From NCBI GenBank assembly GCA_005784505.1, contig VCAZ01000063.1, positions 147,501 to 211,500 on the forward strand: a stretch of DNA of 64,000 nt. Direction: 5' to 3'. The stretch comes from Bagarius yarrelli (Eukaryota > Chordata > Actinopteri > Siluriformes > Sisoridae). The position numbers and the translations under genes were made by a program. The notes under the pieces were generated by a model, which did not search any database, was not told the DNA's origin, and saw only the letters and a list, made by a program, of their open reading frames with translations. Shown piece by piece: positions 50,918 to 61,896 of this stretch (position 1 is the first letter of the stretch; every line of letters starts with the position of its first letter).

Positions 50918-53900
50918 ATGAATCCTCACTGTGCGCGCTGCGGGAAAATCGTCTACGCCACTGAAAAAGTGACCTGTCTGGACAAGGTAACTGTGTCCGT
51001 TTCCATATTATTGGATATGTTTATGGCCTCTCTGTCGTGTTTATATAATGATGCGCTACAAACAGTGCGTGTGATGTTGTTGTTGTTGTTTGTTTAGTAC
51101 TGGCACAAAGGATGCTTTCACTGTGAAGTGTGCAAAATGACCCTGAACATGAACAACTACAAAGGATACGAGAAGAAACCTTACTGCAATTCGTATGTGC
51201 ATCATCAGTACCCAGTTCATTTTTCTATAATTCTATACAATTATATACAACTGCATGAAAATAAAGCAAACAACAGAATAATGTTACGCTTGAATAATTG
51301 AAGGTGTGGAACCAAACAGGACACAAGATCATTAATTTTGTGTAAACAGGAAAATATTCATGCATTTGGGCTTTTTATGTATGTTTAGTCTCTGCAGAAA
51401 CAGAATGCATGTGTTTGCAATGCTCAATGTTCTTTTTTTTAAATCTCTGCCCTAAAGGCACTACCCAAAGCAGACATTTACAATCGTCGCTGACACCCCG
51501 GAGAACCTGCGACTGAGGCAGCAGAGCGAGCTGCAAAGTCAGGTACATACACCTTCTTCAGGTACAGCTGATCATAAGTGAAGAGAAAAGCATTACTTGG
51601 TTTGGTCTGAGTGTGTATGGGTGTGGTGCTCTCAGGTCAGCATGGAAGAAAGCAGGGCAGCTGTCCACTCAGCGGTGGGTTCACATGTCCCCCACAAGTC
51701 GCCACCTGGCAAACAGGGACTCGCTGCCAGCTCCCTGCTGTCCTGGCTCTCAGACATGTACTTAATATTCAAGCCAAATTCCAATGGGCCTTGATCAGCC
51801 AGGATACAAAGGAACTTAATCGTAAATAGAAAGAAAAGACAGAAATGTGACTATCGAAAAAATATAGTTCATGAGAAGTGTTTGTATCTCATGCAACTAC
51901 CTGAATCACATGAACAAAGTTTTAATTATCTATCTATCTGAAGCCAAATAAGATTAAGTATCGAATTCTGACAAAAAGTTTAAAACTCTACTTGCTAATT
52001 TATGCACAAAAACCATTTGTAGTTCATTTTTTACAGTGAAATCAGCTGACTCAGCCTGTTAAAACTTCATAATTAAGTCGTCTGGCGCTTTTTTAAATAC
52101 ACATTTCTCTATATGTCTAGAAAGTGTAAAAAGTATTAATTTCTTGTGCTTTTCAGGTGAAGTACAGGAAGGATTTTGAAGAGAGTAAAGGCCGTGGACT
52201 TCGATTTCTTGTAGACACCCCGGAAGTGCAGAGACTAAAAAAGGTCCAGGATCAAATTAGTCATGTAAGTCTGACGTGAGTGTGATATTTATCAAGAGTT
52301 TTAATACACCGTCTTACACTCCCTTTATTCCTTAGGCTAAATATCATAAGGATTGTGACATGCCAGGCTTGCACGGTGTCACTCAGGGCATCAGAGGAAC
52401 CTATTTGGTTCGGGCACAGACGAGACCCGAGCATCATACACTACAGGGAAGCTGCACCACACACAGAGGCGTGAATCAGTACACCATGGAGATGGATCGG
52501 CGGCCAGGTGTCATTGTAGGTAAGTCCAAAAGAGGACAGAATTAGAGAGGATAATAAGTGAGCTAGTTTTATCATGTGTAAACTAAACAGGGTTGCTGTT
52601 CTGCATGAAATCATTATGCTTAACATTAGACAAAGGATTGGGTTTATTTAAACAAATGTGAATTCATTTATATCATTAAGCAATTTTAAATTATTTAAAA
52701 TTTAGGCTTTTTCTTCTAGAATTTTCTTCTTTCTTCTTAGAATACAGGGACATAAAAATGCTTGAAAATGCTAAATAAATTGCATAAAAGTAATTTTTAA
52801 ATAACTACAAAATGTGCCGTTTAAAATGCTGATTAGGAAGCTTGTAACTATCTAACCTTGAGATATTGCATGACTGATGACTAAAGCATTAATTAAAGAG
52901 GAAACAGAAATCCTGATTAAAATAAAACAGATTGGCTCTCGAGTGCTGTAAAAATGACACACTGACAATTAATTTAAAGAAAAGGCTTAGACAAATTAGA
53001 CCCGCTTATTAACACTCTGTTTTTCAAGCTTTCGGTATGATGTTTTGATCTAGACTATGACAGAAAAAGTTATTAGAATTGTGCATGGTTCTGGATCTGG
53101 TGGTCGTATGTCAAACTGACTTGACAGGACTTCATCAGCTGCTTTTTAGTGACACATAAATCCAGTGCTGATTTATTTCACCTTCTGTCTCGCTGTCCAG
53201 CTCCTGTGCTTCCCGGAGCTTATTACCCCAGCAGTTATAATCAGGGCCACAGCTACATGCATCAGACCAGCATGCACTCCCTGCGATCCATGCAGCTGCA
53301 GTCACATCCAGCAAACATGGTGAGATACCGTTTACCTGCTTTTTCATTATTAGCTTTGTTCAGTTATTTAGAGCTTCTGTGCTCAACAAAATATATTGTT
53401 TTATTTTGTTACATTTATGGTATTTATTATACATTTTGGTAGACACCTTTATCCAGAGCGACTTACAAGGGCCTTGCTCAGGGGCCCAGCAGTGGCAACT
53501 TGGTGCTTGGTGCTGGGAATCAAACCCTGATCTTACAATTAGCAGACCAACTCCTTAACCACTGCGCTACCTATTCCCACAACCACTTTTATTTATGCTG
53601 GAGTAGGAATGTATTTGGTAAATTCTGATTGGTTAACACAAAATTAATGACAATTTGCATATACTTTACCTTGACACGACAGTAAATTTTGGCTCTTCAA
53701 GAACTTTTACATCAGTTAAAACACATGTCTAAATCCCTCTGTGGCCGCTTTAAGTCATCGGGAGTTGTACAAACGCAATACAAAATAAAGTCAGATGTAA
53801 CAATATGAATGTTTTATTTACAATTCCCTCTAATCATAATGATGTGTTTGTGTTTGTATGTACAATAGCGTCATTGTTTACTGCTCATGTTGAGTCTGTG

Positions 53901-54443
53901 TTGAGTCATTACTGCTGGAGTTTTACTGCTAAAGCCACGTTTCCTGACTCTTTAAATGACATGGAGAAACTGTGTTTCCTTAGCAAACACATTAAGAGAT
54001 CTGATACAAATAAACAATTCATCTGTTTCTGCAGCAAAACTCTTAAACACGTCTGGTTGTTTAAGTAGTAATGTAATTAGTAATTGAAATACTTTTGATT
54101 GGTTTCTATTATAGGTTGATTTTTTTTTCTATGGCCAAAAATACAAAGTGTAGTTTCTTTTCAGAATTTATGTAAACACTCATCTCAAGTATTTTAAGTT
54201 TATTTTAGGTAATAATCGTTTTTTGTTCTGTTTTACTCACTGCTTTTTCTCTGCGGTGTGTGTCAGAGTGTCTTCAGGGCTTTGTATGACTACACGGCTC
54301 AGGACTTTGATGAGGTGTCGTTCCGGGACGGGGATCTGATCCACAACGTGCAGTCTATTGATGAGGGGTGGATGTTTGGAACAGTGCAAAGGACAGGCCG
54401 CTCAGGCATGCTGCCTGCTAACTACGTGGAGGGCATCCGCTAA
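50918..54443 (+). CDS. nebl: LIM-nebulette / LASP-2 (nebl), actin-binding LIM-SH3 protein
   Basis: Seven coding exons: 50918-50986, 51098-51192, 51458-51542, 52157-52264, 52336-52519, 53201-53319 and 54267-54443. One frame gives about 278 residues (human LIM-nebulette 270). The LIM domain (about 5-56) has CARC, HKGCFHCEVC and YCNSHYP. A first nebulin repeat (about 61-95, VADTPENLRLRQQSE) and a second (about 97-131, KYRKDFEESKGRG) follow. A third repeat is degenerate. The linker has APVLPGAY and YMHQTS, and the SH3 domain (about 220-278) has ALYDYTAQDFDEVSF and GMLPANYVE. EMDRRPGVIVAPVLPGAY and YMHQTS identify nebl rather than lasp1. The protein binds filamentous actin at focal adhesions and Z-discs. 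The introns leave no room for the many nebulette repeat exons. An AATAAA at 55465-55470 may end the transcript. Confidence 0.95.
53432..53578 (-). repeat. tRNA-derived SINE, family A, in nebl intron 6
   Basis: 'tggtagacacctttatcc', 'agagcgacttacaagggcc' and 'ggggcccagcagtggcaac' lead to a head ending 'ccttaaccactgcgctacc'. A short tail-only fragment of the same family is near 55615-55650. Confidence 0.7.
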
Positions 54444-55866
54444 CCTGTGCTAGCTTACTGAGGCTGGGACAGAGACAGAGTTTGTTGGGACCAAGTACAT
54501 GTATATAGACAAAATTCAGCTTCTATTTTAGTAGTTCAGTAAATGATTAACATTTCTAATAGGATTTAATTTTATTACACTGTCTTGTATTAAATTAGTG
54601 AGTGCATGCTTAAGGTTTTAAACATTAATTCTAAAAAAATAGTTGACATATTAAAGCAATAACAACTACCTATGGAATTTAAAGGATTTAGGGCAAGTCT
54701 TGAGTCTATATATGAAATCTTCAAGCAGGATAAGGAAAATTATTTCTTTTTTTAAAATAATATATAACAGTCATTATTAACACTTGCTAATATAACCTAA
54801 AATAATAATTTGGGGAAACAATCATTTACAAAATTATTTAAATTTAAACAATCATTTATAAAATTAATAAAATATTTTGCAGGTTAGACTCAAGTATATA
54901 TATGGACTTAAGGATACGCCCACTAATTTCCATACAGGAAATTTTATTAGGAGGTTTGAACATGAAATTATGCAAAATTAAGCAAATCACATAATTAAAT
55001 AATTACAGCTCTTACAGGAAGTCATTAAAGAGATGTTTTTTCTGGTACAAATGTAACTAAAGATTCCTGTACTTTTAAAGGTTCGAGTAGTTTTCTTAAA
55101 ATATATGCATGAAAGCTTTGCAAGTCACACACAAATTTCAGAGAGACTAAACTATTTTTTCCATTCTCGACTACTCAACAGTTTTCATTAAAGTTAATCT
55201 AAAACCAAAACAATACCTGTTCTTGTCTTAGGACAACTTTGAAGAACTATTTTGATCCACTTCAAATGTTGACTACTGTAGGACAGTTAGACAAATTCTA
55301 CTTTGTTATTCTTTGTTTTTGGTTTAAATTTTCGTGATAAATAACTTTTTGTCCTAAATGGTACAATACATTTGACGCATGTGCTCTATTTGTAGCATTT
55401 GGAATATCTAAATATTAAAAATTTGTAAATGTGATTCATATGATATTAAAATGTTATTAAACTAAATAAAACGACTTAATGGTAAATGCAGTGTTTAATT
55501 TATACTGTAGAGTAAATCAGAGTAACCAATAGATAACCTAATAGTGTTTATTTATTTATTATTCACCTAATTAAAGGTAATTTTACTTTTATTTTTTAAG
55601 ACATTTAGATTTCTAGCATTTGGCAGACACCGTCATCCAGAGTGCCATTATTCATCGTTACAATTTACACTTCAATAACCAAAAATTAAGTCAAAAACAT
55701 TTTTAGGGGAAAAAAAAGAACAAATGATCTAAAAGTTTTAATTCACCATTTTATCAGATCTACAGTACATGATATCTGAATTAATAATAATATAAAACCA
55801 TATAGGTCATTTTTTAAAATAAAGCATTTCTGTCTCTCTGTCAGTCACAAGCGGGATAATGTTCCT

Positions 55867-58800
55867 TCATCGTCCTTTCTTCATCTTGGCCACTTTTTCC
55901 TTGCGCTTCTTTACATGCTTTGGTACTTTATTTTTTCGCTTCTCCCTCTGAGCTTCTTTTACCAACTTTTTTCTTGCCTAAGGAAGAAACAGTCATATAA
56001 AAGTCATATAAAACCCTTTTACACTTCCGGCTAATTAGCTCACTTGTTCATAAAAAGAAGGATACCTTTTTGTCCACCGATTGTGTTTGGTCCTCGTCGC
56101 TCTGTTCCTGCGTGTCGTCTTCAGCGGATTCAAGGTCATCATCATCATCATCCTTGTCTTCATCACTGCTGGCGCTCCTTTCCTCAACACAGCCCTCAAG
56201 TAAGGAAGGAACCTGAAATGCAAGGGAAGAATCACAGCCCATAGATAAGTGATGAGGTCAATACTCCTACGTTCCTCCTTTAAATTCTGTTTAATATTTG
56301 TGTGTTGATTTAAGGTGTTAATTCTAATCAAAGTTTCAATCCAAAACATTTAATTAGATTAAAGCTAAAAAAAATTACTTGAAAAAAAGAAATTGTCCTT
56401 TGTAATATGTTTTTCAAGACAGTAGCTATGGGGCGCTATTTACTCAACGGTTTTAACAGAACCTATAATATACATTATAACGCATATCAGGATTTTTGTA
56501 GAGGAAAAAAATCCTCTGCTTATGATTTAAAGTACATGTTTGTAGTTTTTTAAACCGTATGATTAGACAATGATTAATTCAAAGTGTCATACCGTCTGCA
56601 CACCTGAAAGATCCTTTTTCAGGCCCGTCACCGTCTGGTACAGGATCTATTATTACAAAACATCATAACTACAACCTGTTTATACGTATACAGTAGAAAC
56701 CAAACACTTCCTTGTTTTAATGTCCTGAAACCACAATCTTGGCACTGACATTATCATTCTGTTTGTTTTCCTGGGTCATCTTCATGGTGTCCACGTCTCG
56801 TTCGTAATGACTCACTTCATTTAGTGTGCGAGGAATATAAGCCTTCTTAAAAACCTGACCGAGACATGGAAAGCAAAACGTGTCACTCAATGTTTCTGAT
56901 CAAACGATTAGCAAAATTTCTAGCCATCTAGAAAAGATCATTGTATATTATACCACCCTCCACCCCACTCTAATCTAATCTGCATGTATATAGACATATA
57001 GACATACCTCCTCGTCCACTTTGTCCTGGTTGGACCGCTCTTCTGCTGTTCTGGCTGATGCGATTTCCATCACCTGCAAATTCACACTACAAACATTACA
57101 CCCAAAAAAATTACAACCACTAGAGTGTGTGTGTGTGTTGGTGTGGTGAAGTGCAATGACAGACCTTTCCCAGGTATTGGTTGATGTTCTCGCTTGTGAT
57201 GGATGGATCTGTGACAAACTCAAAGAGCTCCCGAACGGTCATAACAGCTACACCGTGTTTTTGGAAAAAGTCTAAAAAAAAAAAAAAAAAAAAAAAAAAA
57301 TAAAAAAGAAAGAGAAATTTCAAAAACATTTACTGAAGGAGGCATGGCCTGTGAGCATTTACATTTCAGTGAAGGAGGGGTGGCCTGTGTGCCTGTAAGT
57401 TTTAATAAAGGAGGCGTAGCCTGTGTGCCTGTAAGTTTTAATAAAGGAGGGGTGGCCTGTGTGCCTGTAAGTTTTAATAAAGGAGGCGTGGCCTGTGTGG
57501 TTATTGAAGCATTTATAATACTCAATTTAGCTTGTAAATGTATTTATTTGAAACTCTAGCAAATGACGGTGAATAATATAGTAATAAAATAATGTTTTCA
57601 CGTAACATTTATATCAAGCTATGTTCTCCTCACACTCACCATTAACATTGCTGCAGTCTTTGCGGAGAAACTCCAGCGCGTGAGGATGATCGTGCTCTAC
57701 TGACTGAGAGACATCGATAATGTATGCGTCTCCATCATGATACCTGGGGTAAAAAAAAAAAAAAGTTTAACCGAAATGATAACACCAGCCAGGATTCTTC
57801 AGCGTAAAAAGAAAAAAAAAAAAGAGACTTACAGCATGTTAAACTCGCTAAGATCTGCATGCACCAGTCGAGCCTCCTGATACATCAGCCTCATGTTCTG
57901 GATGACCTGCAGGTAAAGCTCACACGCTTTCGACTCAGACAGCATGGCGTTCTTCAATAGAGGCGCAGGCCTGTGAGACAAACACATTTTAAGATGTGAT
58001 AACCTGTAATTAAATAATGACACGCCTTACACATGTGACTGTTTACGTACATGTCGTCCTGTCCAATGAAGCTCATGACCAAGACGTGGCTCCGAAGCAT
58101 GATGGGCTTGGGACTGGGAATCCCTGCAGAGTGTATTCTAGATGCAGGAAGACACTAATTAAGTGACACTTACTCATTATGTCAGTGAGCAAACAAACAG
58201 TAAAAAAAGAACATGCTTTTCAGAATATTATATAGTCACTAGACTTAAGTTTTGTTAGCAGTAAGAAATTAAAAAGAAAACATGTCAGACAGCAAAAAGC
58301 TGCAATATCTTTTAAATTGAGTCTTTTGGTAAATTTTAAGGGGTTTTGTCAAAATGTACCAGGATAAAATGAAAAGTCACAAAATGAAGAAAAAAAATTA
58401 TTTCAACTGCCATGATTCGTCTGTCGTTAAACATGTAAAGGTGTAAAAGACCTAAGACAAAGATTTCAGCGTAGGATTATAGAACTAGTTTGTCTCAGAC
58501 GACCAAATCATGACTAAAATCGCACAGTTTAAACCGAGGTAAAAGCTAGAGCTGTGTTCCAAGTGAAAACCACACACTATGTACCCTAATATCTAGTGTG
58601 TATATATACAAGAACAGTCGTATTATCTCAAATGGAACACTTATAATAAAATTTAAAAATGGTAAGGCGTCTCATTCATTGAGTGTCATCAAACATCTTG
58701 AAAAAACACTCCGAGTTGAAGAAGACTGACTTGCGCTGGTGATGAAGTGTTATTTAAGCACAACGCTCCATCTTTAAAATCACGCCGCTTGGCTGACTTA

Positions 58801-61800
58801 TTCTGTTTGAAAGTAGAGAGCGGGAGGTACTTCAGCTCCCCCTTGTAGCTCATAAAAGTGTGCAGTTATTAAAGTTGGATTCAACGATCGCGGTTGGGTC
58901 AAATAATTGCGATCATTCAATTATTAAATAATTGTGACGGCCCTACTACATGCATCGTTTCATGAGTTTTTTTATTAGTAAAAACTGTAGCTGGTAAAGC
59001 AAACCTTGTCAGGTTCCTCATCTCTTTCTCAGCCCACGTCCGGACCATCTTCCTTGGGTTGCCTTTGCAGTAGCCATGCCGGAACCTGTAGAGCATTTCA
59101 TCAAAGAATGAGCACACATTACAATAATAATAATAATAAGAATGCCTCTACTACAAACAAGTCTGGTACTTCGTATGGCATTTAACTTTGACCTTGACAC
59201 CACAAATTACATTTTTTCATCAAATCAGATTTATCATGAGATATTTTGTGATATCTTGCTATTGACTCATCTCAAATCTCAGACAGACAAATGGAGCAAT
59301 GGACCTTGTTGGACCTTGCTGTGACCTCGACCCTGTTTGGATCAATCCTGAGATATAATTAATTTATCTGCTGATGAGAGTAATAACTCATTAATATCCT
59401 ATGAACGTTCCGAGTGTACCTTACAAAAACAAGACTCGTGTGAAGCCATAAAAAAGCAGTGTCTTACCTAAACTCTCCACTGACGTATTTATCTCTGTCC
59501 TTAAACAGCAGAATGGAGGTCTTATAAATTTTAACCGCACGGCTCTCTCCTTTCTCTGTGGTTGCGTGGTAGACATTGGCCTGACAAAATAAGACCACAA
59601 AAAAAGATAATTATTACTAGTGTGAAGCTTAAAATAACTTTTTTGTACAAACAAACCCAATGATAATTTTAAAAACGTATATTTACTCTATGGCCAAAAG
59701 TTTGTGGACACTGTTCCCCAAAGTCTGAGACACACAGTTTTCTATAATGTGTCTGATCTCACTAATACTATTGTGACTGAAAGAACAGATCCCTATAGTT
59801 TTAGGGGAAAACCTGCACAGATATCTGGAAGTTATTATATAAGGAATAGTGAGTCTTAAAAATGTGATGGTAAGGCATTCTAATACTTTTGGCTATTAAA
59901 GTGCCGATGTGTGCAAATGGTTTAAACTGAACCTCTTTTCCTGTACTGACGCAGCCGTTAATCCCTGAAATGAGGCCTCTGTTGATCATCTTGAAGAGAA
60001 TCATGCGAGTCTTGGGGTCCAAAACCTGAAAGGTTTAAACACATTGTAGTACAATTGGTAGCAGGTTAACTAAAATAATAGTTCAATTACTATTTTTTAG
60101 GCTAAGAAATAAAACATTCTAGGCATAGGCCTAGGCGTTAGTTTAGAAATAAAAATTGTACTTTTTATTACAAATTTAACATTCAAAGCCTTGTTTTCCA
60201 AATGGAGCTCCACCTGCTGGTTGGAAGCATAAACACTAGAAACACCACAACCTCAAACTCCTTTGTTTGTAGCTAGGTTAATCCTATGCGGTTTAGATCA
60301 GAGCTTAATTCATTAATTGAATTACCTGTTCTACAGTCGCTCTGTCAGACTTGTCTTTAACTCGATACCTGCCACACAAACAGATAATTTAGGTTTCAGA
60401 AATAAAAAAAAATTTTCCATGATGCTATAAATGTTCCATTGTGTGTATAAAGGAAAGGTAACTATGTGACATACATGTCTGCTTCTCTCTGTCGCTGCAC
60501 TGCTGTGACTTTGTTGATGACGGAATCAGCATAGTTTAGCTTATCTGTAATGACAAAAAGAATTATTATTTTGATAAATTCTTAACAGCTTTTAAATCTT
60601 TTTTTTAAATATAGGACTATTTTTTTTTTTTTAAAGAAAACTCTTACCCAAGTTTATTTTGTGTTCATATTTTCTCAGCAGCTTGTCTGAAGGGGTCGAG
60701 AGCTTGTCCGAGCTTTGTGTCATTTGTCGGTTCGCCTGTAGAAAAATTTGACAAAACATAAAATTCTACTCCAGAAATGATTACATATCAGAATAAATTA
60801 AACAAACATCATTTGCCACTTTTTCTTCAAATGTAAATAAAAGATGAGAAATATTTTTTTTCCGTCAATGATGCCTCTTGTACATTGTCTTATTATCTTT
60901 TAGCCTGTGTAATTTCCGGTCAAAAAAAAAAACTTACTGGTTGAATAAAAGTAACTTTAAGTCAGAATTTGCCAGGGGTATGAATAATTTCAGGCTTGAC
61001 TGTGTATTTTTTTTCCAGGTCATCGGTTTAATGCTCTGCCTTTTTAAAACTAACTGTCAATTGATAAACTGAGAGTCTTCCTAAATATTTCTAAAGTAAT
61101 ACCTGCTGATTGTTCCCTGCTCGCATCGCGGCATATCGTTTAGTGAAGTCTCCTCCGGCTGACTCATTCCAGTCCCATTCTTCGTCGTAGTCGTCATCCT
61201 CCTCCTCCTCTTCCTCCTCATTGTCATCATCAATAGTTTTTGGACTGACAGCCAGCCACTGCAGCGTCACTCCGCTTAGTTTGTCCTCAAGTGATGGCTG
61301 TTTCCCCGGAATGCAGCAAAACTCTGTGTCACTGAAAAATATTTTAATCAAATCAGGATAGATTATTATTATTATCATTATTATCATTATTATAAGCTCC
61401 AAAGCAAGTTACTGGCAATTTGTGAACACGGGATTTGTAACAAATGCATTGTATTCATTCGAAAGAAGTAGTTCAACTTGAAGTTTGCTTAATAGTATGA
61501 TTTAAACTGACTCATGATATTTTTCAATAGCAAGTCCGACCACGCTGCCAATACCCATAATTCTTAACTTCTCAGTTAAATAAAGAAATAGTATTATGTC
61601 TGGATTATATCCCACTGCCATGTAAGCGCCTTATATTATTTTTACTTCATAAACAGCGTGACGTGCCCTTTACGTCATACCCTAACACTAATCATAATAA
61701 CTCATAACCTACCGATAATCCAAAAACAACCGGAAATGTCGATTTATACACAATTTTAGAGCACATTAAAAATAAACACAGCGCCATTTTGGGATGTTTT

Positions 61801-61896
61801 TCTGTCACCATTCGATTTAAATAGCAGTGTGTTAACTTCCGCTTACCGGATCGATTCCTCGGCGTCGTCAAACTGTCCTGGTACAATCTGCGACAT
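55867..61896 (-). CDS. riok1: RIO kinase 1, atypical kinase/ATPase of 40S subunit maturation
   Basis: Seventeen coding exons on the minus strand: 61896-61847, 61331-61103, 60735-60648, 60544-60475, 60368-60326, 60025-59933, 59580-59468, 59085-59005, 58137-58051, 57970-57833, 57743-57640, 57271-57165, 57073-57008, 56854-56750, 56646-56593, 56212-56066 and 55977-55867. One frame gives about 561 residues (human 568). It starts MSQIVPGQFDDAEE, then an acidic stretch (EEEEEEEDDDYDEEWDWNE). The RIO fold shows STGKEANVYHA and AVKIYKTS. The catalytic HADLSEFNML has its aspartate at about 324, and IIDVSQSVEHDHP has an aspartate at about 341, the same numbers as in human. An acidic insert and a basic tail (KHVKKRKEK) end it. 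RIOK1 acts in late cytoplasmic pre-40S maturation and also binds PRMT5. The gene is tail to tail with nebl. Confidence 0.97.
57272..57301. repeat. Poly(A)/poly(T) run at a riok1 splice acceptor
   Basis: On the gene's strand an almost pure T run of about 28 bases directly precedes the acceptor 'tag' of the exon 57271-57165. It serves as the polypyrimidine tract. Confidence 0.9.
57336..57515. repeat. 36-bp minisatellite in a riok1 intron
   Basis: About four to five units of 36 bases with core 'aaaggagg(c/g)gtggcctgtgtg' and 'cctgtaagttttaat'. The unit length is a multiple of three, so open frames with a 12-residue periodicity appear on both strands; they are not genes. Confidence 0.9.
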
